Part shown: positions 13,701-25,759 of the stretch, piece by piece
Layout of the letters: each line of letters starts with the position of its first letter
Position numbering within the stretch: position 1 is the first letter of the stretch
Assembly: GCF_025612915.1 (NCBI RefSeq)
Contig: NC_069117.1
Span: 37,367,327 to 37,431,326, forward strand
Length of the DNA stretch: 64,000 bases
From: Magallana angulata
Taxonomy: Eukaryota; Mollusca; Bivalvia; Ostreida; Ostreidae
Reading direction: 5' to 3'
Position numbers and translations under genes: made by a program
The notes under the pieces: generated by a model
Told to the model about the DNA's origin: nothing
Databases searched by the model: none
Seen by the model: the letters and a program-made list of their open reading frames with translations, nothing else

Positions 13701-14618
13701 TTGCAGGAAACATTATGATACAACATAACTTATTACTGTATATTGACTAAGCATGTATATTTTTATAAGTATATGCACATCTATATAAACACAGAATCAA
13801 CAATGCAGACTACAGCACAGACATCGGAACAGTCAATACAGTCAACGATAAGTTCTACAACAGAAACTACGAAAACTCGACGCATGATGGCGGAACGGTC
13901 TTCCTCATTGCTAAAATCCACCACCAAAATGTGGACTGCCGGATCGTTCAGTTCTACATACCTGGCTCTACCGTCTCCAGAGGCAACTCCAATGCCTGGT
14001 TCTACGGGCGTTCCCCCAGATCATGCCTCACAGACGTCCGTCATAATTATCGTCGGAAGCCTTGTATGTTTTTTTCTCGTTTTGATAATAGGCATTCAAC
14101 TTCATAGCAAGTGTCAGAAACAAAAGAGCGTACCGGAACGCAAAAACGGAAGGAATAACGCCAGTCTTTACGATATTGCAGATATTTACGACGAAATAGA
14201 AGACGAACATGTTTCCATAGTGACAAAAAAGTACGAAATTATTGCAAACCGAAACGAGCCCAATTACAGCAGTCCAAAATCTGGCGACACTGATGCAAGT
14301 TTTGCTCCAACGTGTTCAAGTTATAATTTTTACTTAGACGTTACAAAAGATGGCTGTCCTGAATTTCCTGATTCGCTGCAGAATAGCTGTGAACCTATAA
14401 CTCAACCTGAATCATCCACATTTGATGATTCAAGACAAAATGAATGTGAACCTGTTCATGAGTCTAACTCTTCACCGGCTGGGATATACCCACAGAGTCC
14501 CAGCGATACAGGGTATCTAGAACCTATGGAGTTTATAGACACAAAATCAGGCATATCTGACACTCTACCTGGCCATTCATTACCGAACTCGACATATTTA
14601 GATGTGGTTTTTAAGTGA
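10755..14618 (+). CDS. MEGF-like single-pass receptor, tandem copy C
   Basis: Four exons, 10755-10789, 12611-12663, 12913-13035 and 13795-14618, join in frame to 344 aa. The ectodomain begins NGVCGYKAGNPVCCSHYHRI. A cysteine-rich exon of the EGF/MEGF type follows (ECLEGYFGRYC, then CNCLQHLCHNVHGC), then a Thr/Ser-rich stalk. A membrane helix lies at about residues 152-174, with a tail of about 170 aa. Tail motifs include YLDVT, YLEPM (a YxxM, PI3K-type site) and C-terminal YLDVV. The exon 1 ATG is only provisional. A splice acceptor lies just before it (TTTCAG at 10,744-10,749) and there is no signal peptide, so an upstream leader exon is likely. The stalk and membrane region are nearly identical to copy B. 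Function is inferred only: a phagocytic or immune-type receptor. Confidence 0.75.
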
Positions 14619-15491
14619 CCTGTAAAGTGTTTTATTCCCCGTAAACAAGTCAAAGAACGATTCTTATTACTTATATTTACATTACAGTATTGATCAAATA
14701 ATTCATCATGGTTAAATTAACCGAATTTTTACGCTAATTCCATTATGTGTAATTATGCAAACCCCCTGGTCCCCCACCAGTGTACGTCACTAAACACATC
14801 ATGTTTCCATGTCGTGCAAACTGTGTATAACCATGTTGTAGCGCAAAACAGTCACCTGATGCTATTAAACACGCCCAGTTCAGGCCACATGTCAATTATC
14901 GTGTAAGTTTTATCACCTACATAAACACTGGAAAATATTAATATTCTAGTTTAATATGGTTTAAAAAGAGCAGGTCAAAATTGAAAATCGTGCATAATAC
15001 ATGTATATCTATGCCAATAATTTGAATGCATGAACATTATTAGTTAATGCACAGTTTCCTTAAAGTCCATTTATGTCATATGAAAGTACATTGCTAAAAA
15101 AATATATAACCACTTTGCTTTTAGTGTTTCTTACAAGACAGATGGGGTATCAAAATTTTAAAAATATCTCATGGGAAAGTTACATTTGCTAAAGGGGAAA
15201 TAATTTTCCTGTAGAATATCTCTAAAACAATTTCTGAACTCCCCAACAGGTTTTTAATGCATTTATTTCAAACAGGTAGTTTTTCTAAAGGAAATTTAAT
15301 TTCATACTTGGTTTTCAATTCCGTTTGAATTGTTTTCGAATTTCACAGCTATGAAGTACTAGTAATTTAATCTCGTATAAAAAACATATTATCATATTGG
15401 AAAATCACATTTTAGGGAATTATTTACCTACTGGATTTTTATTGGTAAAGATTAATATTCCACAAGACAAATGAAAAAAGAAGTTGTTTAA

Positions 15492-16080
15492 ACTTCTTTG
15501 GTGATTCATGTGGGATATGAAGACATTGCAAAAAAAAATGCATAACAAAAGTTAGCGGGTTATGTAAATATTTTCCTTCAATGATCGCTACCTTCATATA
15601 GTCCGCATGAATCGTCAAAGATAGCACTTTATTATTTATATTTATGTGTTCCTTGCAAATTATTAATTTTATCATAAAAAGTAGGTAAAAGTAAGTAAAT
15701 TATTGTTGATGTACATCAGTACGTTGAAAGAAATAGCCAAGTATTTGATTCTGGCATCATCATGATTAATTCGTGCAGTCCGTGATTTTCTTTCATGGCT
15801 ACTAAAGGTTTCGACCAATCGATAAAAAGGTTAGAACTGGATCGTGTATATTTCAGCCCTTTTAGTTTCTATAGCGCTGTAAATTACAATCGATCTGTTT
15901 GAGAAATGTAGGATAAAATATATAGTGAATGTAAATATTTTAACAACAAAATGGCCATTTGGTGTTTTATGCTGGATATGGACCTTGCGGATTTCAGTCC
16001 TGTCAGTTTCTATATAGAGCTGTGAATTACAATTAATTTCCATAAGAAATAGAGGGAATCATACTTAATGGATGTACATG
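15492..16080. repeat. Composite TIR repeat, copy 1 (reverse orientation)
   Basis: It starts with the short hairpin (15,492-15,630). It then carries, as reverse complement, the block CACGGACTGCACGAATTAAT shared with 43,943-44,384 and 54,396-54,898. It ends AGAGGGAATCATACTTAATG, the inverted form of the left end of the copy at 54,396. No coding capacity; looks like a non-autonomous DNA transposon. Confidence 0.55.
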
Positions 16081-16542
16081 TAAATATGAAATAATAAACT
16101 CTTACCACAATGTTAACACATTTGATTTTTACACATTTGATTTTCTTAGGAACTGCTTGTTTAACGGGTGCCAAAAATACCACCTTAGTGCTGAGCCGCT
16201 GACATAATTATTCGGCTGTGTTGTGTGCAAACTAATCGATTCAAGCATGCTAATTATTGAATGTTAATTTGTGTATTTCAAAAAGTTCTTCTTAAATTTC
16301 GGTAGTTAACCTAATTTGGAAATAATTTAGTTTTTGGAAATGACAAATGTGATTTACTGTTAAATGTTCTAGTTCATGGATAAGAATGGCGGTAAAAAGA
16401 ATAGAATAAAATGTACAAAGCGAAAAGGAAAGAATTATTATGTAAGTAGTTATCATAGTGACGGCTATAAATAAAATTAATTGATATTACATACCTGACT
16501 ACTGTATGCAGTACAGTACATAAGTATGTAATTTTAATTTAA

Positions 16543-16872
16543 TCAGTCCATTCCACACTTTGCAAAAGTTGTTTCCCTTTGCAGGCTCAACCCAAAGGTT
16601 AAAAGAGAAAAAAATAATTTTCCTTCTTTATGCAACCAAGTATTTGGGTGTCCTGTGATGAAATCGTTTGGAACTTAATTTATTCATTCAATATGTGTGT
16701 TGCCCCATCCTCGGGCAATCAAAATACAGACGGGAAACGGATTTTTAATGTCAAATGACAAAGTTATAAACCTATAAACTACATAGGCTACTGTGAGAAA
16801 TCTATGGGGGGGGGGGGTTTCCCAAAGATGGCGGCCAAAGGGTCATAACTTATGTAAAGTGTGGATTGGTCT
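16543..16872. repeat. MITE-like element with ~40-bp inverted ends
   Basis: CAGTCCATTCCACACTTTGC at the left is the diverged reverse complement of GTAAAGTGTGGATTGGTCT at the right; the homology runs inward on both sides to the CCCTTTG/CAAAGGG blocks. Confidence 0.5.
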
Positions 16873-18752
16873 TATAGACATTGTGAAAAATTGACGAACA
16901 CAAACTTGGGTTGTTTTCAATGCCAAAGAATAAGTCTGTTGTGTATTTTGGGTATTTGGTAACAAGAAGAAAAGCACATCGACTATCTCAATGATGAACG
17001 ACATCAATTATATTATGAACGTCTTCCATTAAAATCAAACCGTTCATTGTTTGGGATCGCTGGCTCTTGCTTTGAAATTTAGTCTGTAAATTTCTTTTCG
17101 TAATTGATGCCGTCCATTATTGAATTATCCCACTCACTGTTTCGTCTCTTACCTATTTCGAAAATATGTTGTGCGGTAAAGCGTAAAGTTTTAAAAACTC
17201 CTTTTGTCGCCCATGAAAGTAACTCATCAAAATCTACCAAATCTAATTAGACAAGTTAACTTTACATGCTTAATTAATTTGCTCACATGGTCTTAATTAG
17301 ATGTGATTCATTATCTATGTCAAAATGATTAATTGAAAATGACCATCATGTGAAAAAGCACAAGTCGTTAATGAAGTGAAAGTAATTGCATCATTTTGAT
17401 GTTAATGGAAATGAATGCTTTTTGTTTTGTTTAAAAGAATCATTGATAACTAAATGAGAAAAAGAAATTGTAGCTCTAAAACGCCGGTGTATGATAGTCA
17501 GTAAAAATAAAAACTATCTGTAATATTTGTACATAATGTAATAATTATTATGATCTACTCGTATCTTGTTATGTAAACAAGAGTAGAGTGTTGTGGAGTA
17601 CATGTGTATTTGAGAATCCTTGACATCACGCCTGTGTACAATATACATGTACATGTACGTCACATAATTGTTCTATCTTGTACACTTTATTACCATAGCA
17701 ACCTCTTTAAATTGCGCTAATCTTTTTTTTTCATTAATCCATGGTTTATCTTGACCCTATCGAGTCTATTTTAGATTCTTCAATGTCCTTTCATAGACAA
17801 ATATTTCTTCCTTGTAAATGTAAGCAAGTATTAAACAAAATTGATCGTATACATTAAGTAGCCTCTCCAATGTTATTTGTGTACAACAACATTCAGATTT
17901 AACAGAACCTTTTAACAATATTGTATAATAATGGAGTACTTTGTTTAGACTGCTTGTCTAAAAACAAATAACGAACGTTCATATAAGCTCTGTGGCAACG
18001 TAATGTGAAAAAATTACTCATTTATGTATAAACAAGTTGCTGTCCTTTAAAAAAGGACTGCAATACGTGGACCATTTGCATGTGTTTTCAACGAAGACGT
18101 GAAAGCCTTAAAATTATCACAGATTCTACCAACTCTAGCCCCCTGCTTTTAACTACTAAATTTGTACGTTGTATTATGTATATGTATAGTTGACTTTTAA
18201 TCTCAGAATTTAAAAGGTTCATACTTCTAAAATAATTATGATCTATGTTAATGAAGATTGCATGTATAGTATAAGGCATTCGGCGAATTCTACTATTTGC
18301 GCACATTACGCTTCGCACTACCTTTGTTAACTTTGCAGTGACAGCTTTGTGTAAATCATTTCATATTTTGATGCATTTTTCTTGAGATTTAAACTTTAAT
18401 ACAGTGACAAAAATTTATTATATACAGTCACATAATTATTCACTCATACTTAAATGCTTAAATAATTTTAATCGGGAAGTACTCTAGCCGCGCCTTCTAT
18501 AAAAGTAAAATTCAGCTATAGTGTATTCAGAAAATAACAAAACATTGCAAATTATGCTATTTGATGCATGTTGTAGTTTCGGCATAACCTTAACTTATTT
18601 CATAATACTGACAGTTTATATCACATGCCAATCATTTCTTTAAAAGGAATACTTTGTTTCTGTTTACCGACAACTTTACAATTACAGCGCCTTTGAACTT
18701 ACATACATGTGCATATGGCATGGAATCCCGATCCCGATTCAGATAAAACTGT

Positions 18753-18889
18753 GCTAGCCTGGTTCCCTGAGCTACCCATTACGCACCAATCGGCAATCCT
18801 CGGCTGATTCCGCTACGCTCCATACAAACATTCGAGTGCGCGAGACATCCGAGTAGTTCCGAGTGATTACGCACAGGAACCAGGCTAGC
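18753..18889. repeat. GC-rich palindromic element, 14-bp perfect inverted ends
   Basis: GCTAGCCTGGTTCC (18,753-18,766) and GGAACCAGGCTAGC (18,876-18,889) are perfect reverse complements around a GC-rich centre. The 137-bp size fits a tiny MITE. Confidence 0.65.
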
Positions 18890-19186
18890 TCATGCGCAGG
18901 CTGAATTTTCTCCATAGCATCCGGTTTAACCTCGCTTATTAATTTTCTGCGTGGACCTCAGGGTCCACGCAATTGCAAATTCTGGGATCCGACTTATTAA
19001 TAAGTTGATAGTATGGCGATTTGCACACACTAATGAATATGTTTTATCAATGTCTTGGAGAACGGGGGGGGGGGGGGGGGGGGCAACCAAATAAACAATA
19101 CAGTTACTACTATAACACATCATTCAAAATTACATGTGAAGAAGGCCCTCTACACTTTATTTTTCTTTCCTTAATGTATGATAAAA

Positions 19187-19404
19187 AGCAAACTGGAGAA
19201 ATTGTAAAATAACGACAAAAAGGGGTAAGCTTTGCTGTTAATAAAGTACAGTGATAATGAGAAAATGAGCTGTGTAGCAACCTCTAATGATACAGTATCC
19301 ACTAATGATATAAAGTTGCATTAGTGGTCAGACCGTTAATGAAATAATTGTAATCAGCAAAGCTTATCCCTTTTCTCATTATTTTACAATTTCTCCAGTT
19401 TGCT
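19187..19404. repeat. Foldback MITE with ~50-bp inverted repeats
   Basis: AGCAAACTGGAGAAATTGTA at the left matches, as reverse complement, TACAATTTCTCCAGTTTGCT at the right. The arms continue inward to GGGGTAAGCTTTGCT/AGCAAAGCTTATCCC. Confidence 0.7.
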
Positions 19405-20723
19405 GTTGACTCAATTTATTTCGACCAAACCCTGCACAATTTTTTTTTAACGTGCGTTAATATATCGATATTAACTCACTTTGAAATTATTTTATTTTTT
19501 TTTTCAAAGTGCGTTGAATTTGTCCAAAAAGTAATTAACGCATTTTGAAACGCGAAACGCAGGCACGCGGGCAAACCATGGAGAAAAACAAACGTTCTCA
19601 CATCGTTTGATATATATAAAGATAAGAAGCCATGGAATTTTAGAAACACAATCATGCAAAGCAAAATGAACACGTAACGCAAAGATAATTGGCTTAACAA
19701 CATGATTATCTTACATTCTCAATAGGCTTGGCGCGCCACTGGGTAATTGAAGCCATCTTAAGCCAACCCTTAAGCCATATCCGTCTTTAGACAAAATATG
19801 GATAAGTCGATTCTTCGTCTATTTACTGGTCAGGCATTTACTACGAAAAGTCTCGTTTTTATATTTATAAGAAAAAAGTCATTTGCACAATTTTCTGTTG
19901 TTATTATTTCTCAGAAAATGTGTGCGCACCTGTGTTGTTGTGATTTACAGGGAATCATAGTCCAGTAGATATAAGGAGGAACTCCTGGACATTGTTGTAT
20001 GGATACATTGTCGTTAAATAAGACGCTTATTCATACAGCTAAAAAAACATAATTTATGTCATATTACACGTTAATAAAAAAACATCATATAATACACACA
20101 TTGTCCGAAATGAAACACCTTTGAACTTTAATATTTACATGACACACGCGCATTGCCAGAATAGAAACAATGTAAGACAAGAAGTATGCTGCTTCTGTAA
20201 GCGTCCTTGATATGCGTTTGATTGACATAACCTAACAAGTGTTTGTTTTCATCCCTTCATTCACCAAGATGATCACTCGGGACCTCTCAAGACACTGTAA
20301 ATTAATGAAAACCGCCGTAGAGGTCGCATTTTTAAAATCACACAAGCGAGGTGTCAGTTCATTATGTCATAAACCCGTCATCATGTTTTGCCCGGTCGGA
20401 TAAACAAATTTTCGCTCATTTATTACCACGACGTTTTGAAACAGTGACATATGCAAATGTTTTTTTTTGTTCGTATTCTAACTGTTTAAGATGACGCTGG
20501 TTTTCGTGTTTTGGCGAAACGGCCAGAAGGACGATTGATAAAAATCTTCCGAAAAAAGCATTCATCCGTGGAAAGGTTCGTTATATTGCATAGGTACATA
20601 GGGGAGCTATGCTATTTCATTAAAAAAAGGAAGCGGAACGGTCACTCGGAGAACGGACCTTGGATGATTCGGATTTAAGAAAGGGGGAGTCGAGGACCGT
20701 TTATTTTAAAGAATAAAAAAAAT

Positions 20724-23314
20724 ATGCTTGAGAGGAAAATGGCATTGATTTGGAAGATTCTTTTTCACTTTGCTGGTTTGCTGATCGCTGTCACATGTCA
20801 AGGTAATTTTGGCTAATTTTCTCTTTTCTTTTTCTTTTTTCTTTATTAAAAAAAGTATTTTTTTTTAACCTACCTGTAGAACTTTTTATCCTCAAAAAGA
20901 GAAACTTAATACTTTTCCTTTAATACTTTTTTTTTACCTGGATGATTATTGTCCTGATTGACAGATGATTGACATTTATTACTGAGTGATCATAACACAC
21001 CTGTCTTGTCCGCAAAACATTAGCCACTACTTCCTTACTCTAATTTGCGATCGTGATGTTAATTTTAATACAACTTTCTGCATTCTGCATATTATGCATG
21101 CTAAGTTTTAACTCTTCTTTTAAAAAAAAAATGGAATTTTAAAAACTGTGTTTTCTTGGGTTTTAGAAGTGAATTTGATTGGATCGTCTGCTCTGTACTC
21201 CACAACCTAGTATTTTGGTATTAGCCGTAAAAGTTGTGTTTATGCCCAGGGATACGATGTTATCCAATAGTAGACTTCTGTTGATACGGTGATCGTTCTG
21301 TTGGGGCACTGCCTCATATAAAGAACGGAAAGATCTCAAGCAATGTGCAAATTAGATGATAGGATTACGTAATGATATAAGTCGCAATTTATCTTCGTTA
21401 ATATACTTGTAAAAATTTTTAAGATCTGTGTGCAAAATCATAGACGACCACCATCAAATGTCAGCATTTACAGACATTTTCGTCCCCTGTTCATTTTCTA
21501 GCCTAGCGTTTTTGACAATAATTCTCTTTTCAATGGTCAAGGTATTTGAGCATTGAATTCACAGTCATTCGACTGAAACTGGACAAAGCGAATTTTTAAC
21601 CTTTCAATATAGCTGATGGTAGCCTCAGGGAATATATACCTCTCTTTCTGATCAATTAACCCAATATGACTTTTCTTTCGGATTGTTGAATCTTTCACCC
21701 CTCCCCCCTACCCCATTTCTTTAAGATAGGTTTACTTAGTCTAGAAAAGACTAATAGCAGCGTGTGAAAATAGTTCAGAAGTACATGTATAATATTTGCA
21801 TTAAATTTTAATTCTGAATGGTAAGAAACAGTCGTGACTTCAAAATATGAAGACATAATTTAAATGACGTTCAGTGTATACTTCTATGGACAGTTAATGT
21901 TATTTATAGATAAAACCATGAAGTTTGGTCGAAATAAGTAACTAGGGATTTGACGATATATATATCTTTATTCTCACATAAATGCCCTGAATGTATATCC
22001 AGCACTTTTGCTAGCAGGTCGTTTGACTTCAATTTCGTGCAGCATATTTTGTCGAGAGCATTTTTATGTAAATGAGGACAGAACCTTCATGTATGATTGG
22101 CGATGAACTAATGCCCACTGGCCTTACTTAACCAGTATGCCACTGTTCGCTTTTCCGTTAATTTATTAATTGTTTGCACGGATTAACAGATTGTAGCCAT
22201 TCAAATTCAGTCATGACCACACAACAAAGTCTGTGACTTTATCAAATTAAAATCATTTTCTTTGAAGGCTTCTGTGAAATTTATTCCAATAGTCGTGATT
22301 TGCAAAAATATCCAAAAATCTGCAAGTCTGTAGTTGTTTTAAAAAGGTCAGCCATGGAAATATTGACTTTTTTCACACAAATGTTATGTCAGTCTTGTAG
22401 TTCAGTTCTTATTGTCCTATTAGTTTCTGAATGTTAAGACGTTAGTTCATTCCAGTCTGACACGTTCAAAAGAATGTCATTAGACCTTGGAGGGATAACA
22501 TATACACAACCTTGGGGATCTTTCTTATTTGCATTTACACACAAAACAAACGTGAAAACACATGTAAATATTTGCCTATCGTGTAAAGCCAACTGCACAA
22601 ATCATTGATTTGATAACATACTTGCTATCGATAACGCTATCTATTTTTCTTTGAGTTGGTTTTCTTAGTGTCCCCGGGGCTATTTTTGGTAATTAGATCA
22701 GCATTGCATTCTTTGATAAAAAGATAAAATTTATTTGAAATTTTCTTTTGAAGAGACTGTATACCACGCACATGTAATTGGAAACGCGAAATGTGCTAAA
22801 GTGATAAAAAAGTATAAGTTGTTTAATGCGTACAATAAAACAAAGGCTAATTTTATTTTTTTGTACTTCAATCATGCAAGACATGCATCATTTTGAAACA
22901 TCATTCAAATCAATTTACTCATTAAAAAATTACGATGTAAAGTTGATTGTATAGAGTTATATAATTAATTCATAGTAAATTCATAGTAAATTGAATAAAA
23001 ACTGCACATTGAATATATTTATTTAACATAACACAAGTCCCATCAAACATTACAGTAGAATGATGCATCAAGTATTGTACTACATGCATATCAAATCTAT
23101 GTTTTACAAAGTTTAAATTACATGTATCTAGCTTTCATGAATGAGCCAGTTCATATCTTAAATACACTTGACTTGTTTTAACAATAGGGCTACTTATACA
23201 TGCTACTTGAACATACACGTGTATGTCATCATTATAAGGCGCGAGAAGTCAGGCAGTACTTCAAGTAGTAGAAAATCCAAGTGTTGCTTCATGAATGACC
23301 CGAGTTTTAGTATT

Positions 23315-23368
<54 letters not shown>

Positions 23369-25662
23369 ATTCGCTAGTAACACTGACAAATGAACTGACA
23401 AATGAAAAGTTAGCATGCTATAAGTTTTTAAATCTAGTGATATCATGTATATACATTTGCAGAAGAGGACCGCGGACTGGTGGTCTCCTTACTCCCCGAT
23501 CATGTCAGTGAGATAGTCACATTCCCCGGCAGGGTAGACAACTTTGTGAACTCTAAAGACACGACGGATGACAAATCAGGTCACCGGTTTTTGTATTTCT
23601 TCGGTCGTACGGACGTTCTTAGTATGGCGTGTGACCCATGGAATCATTCCATGTATGTTCTGGATGGTCTGTCCCAGAGTCTCTACAAGATGCACCATTT
23701 CAACATCTGGATGAATGATACTGAAAGAAACGTGACCCTCATGCATAAGGGGGTGTCGCACTCCGCTACATCCCAGATAGCGTTCGATTGGCTTTCTCGG
23801 AACATCTATTGGACAGATGACTATTACAACTGGATTGGTGTACAACCTGTCGATACCGAGGATAAGACTATGTACAAAATTATCATGCATGATGGACTCT
23901 GGTCCCCGCTAGCTTTGAGTTTGGACCCTATTAAAGGGTAAGTGAGCGAAATCTGGTTATCGAAATGCTTCGAGATTTTCAGTTATTGTAAAAATAATTA
24001 AGAATGTTTGATCTATTTTTTTAAGATATTTGTTTGTTGCTGAGCATGGTGCCAATACGGTTATAGAGCGTGCCGATCTGGCCGGCGAAAACCGGAAGAC
24101 CATCATTACCTCGGTTTCAAAAGTCCCTGACATAGTGGTGGATACAGAGGAAGAAAGGATCTACTGGATAGACATCGGCAGGAATGCTCTAGAAACGGCT
24201 AAATATGACGGCACCGACAGACGACTGGTGCGGCGCTCCACCAATATCTACATCATGATGAGTGGACTCACTCTGTACAAGGTCTGGCAACTTTTACTTT
24301 TGGGGAAGAAACCCAAATTAAAATCCATCAAAAAATATATGTATGGGAAATCTTAAGTATTCACTTCAAATGATAGATGTATTGAATCTCGATCCATCAA
24401 ACTTCAACTTCATGGAGAAAAAAACAATATGTAATTTAAATTGTTTGTTTGATATCTTATTTTAGGATGTGGTGTGCCTAACAAAGTTTCAGGAGAATGA
24501 GGTTTTGTGTCTGGACAAAAGGAGCGGTTCCGTGGTGTGGTCAACCACTTTTGCGACTCAGCAGCCGTGGAGTGTGGAGGTGTACGACAAAGACCTACAG
24601 AAAAGAGTTCCCCGTACGTCACCTCTTAAAATCTACCACACGATTAAGATACTATAATGTACAAATATTATGCAACATTTTTTTGATAGATGATCATAAT
24701 TTCAAAAAATTTCCATGATATGAAAGCTAATTAAAGAATATCTTTCTTTTTCAGACGAATGCGAAAAGAAAGGTTGCAGCCAATTTTGCGCAAATACCCC
24801 GACTGGTGCTAAATGTCTTTGCAAAGAAGGACAAGAACTTGACAGGGACGGTAAAAGCTGTAAAGGTAAATCAGGTCTTGTAACGCGTGAAACAAGAAAA
24901 ATGATTAATCGTATGTTTGTTATTATCATTTTAATAATTTATAACATCGCGATTAGGAAAAAATTTGTGGTCAGCCTGTCTGTAGTATAATCCCAACTTT
25001 ACATTGTTTCATTTCAGTCTCTCATACATTGTATGGTAAAGGGCTCTTGGTAGCCAATGGTACAGACTTGTGCATGCTGGACATCCGGGTGATTACGGGT
25101 CATGAAAGCGATGCCCGGTGCTTCCTTTCCTGGAAACACAATATCACTCACCTAGCTGTCGACGCCAACCAGAACAAGATTTATTTCACGGACGACGTAA
25201 GCAGGAGGATCCAGAAACACGACATTGTACTCAATGTCACTTCCATCATAGCAACTACATCCTCAGTATCTGGTATAAATATGTTGTTTTCTAAGAATCT
25301 CATTATACGTTTTATGTTTTCCCCTAGAAAAATTTATTTAAAACCACTGTATTGTGTAAGTTGATTTATATGTGCAATTTAAAATTTTGCTCCTTTTCAT
25401 TAATTTACACTTTCTTTTTTCTCCAAAGTTTAATTTAAATTTTAGAAGTTTAGAATTGTTCAATGGTTTGGCGTTGGTTTGTAGGACTTGTGTACGATTG
25501 GGTCAATGATGATGTATACTGGTCAGAGGACGACTCCGGGAAAGTTAAGGTTACTACTACAGCAGACAACGTCCGACAAGAAGCCACCATTTTCTGGGGC
25601 CTTGATCGCCCCACATACCTTACAATTAACCCACATAACTCGTGAGTATGAAGATAACCAAA

Positions 25663-25759
<97 letters not shown>

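Larger units (their letters stand above)
14640..20700. other. Gene-poor interval with inverted-repeat elements
   Basis: No exon with believable splice sites or a recognisable protein was seen. Short open frames here lack homology. The interval holds four inverted-repeat elements (listed separately) and homopolymer G tracts near 16,806 and 19,064. The promoter of the LRP-like gene probably lies at its right end. Confidence 0.5.
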
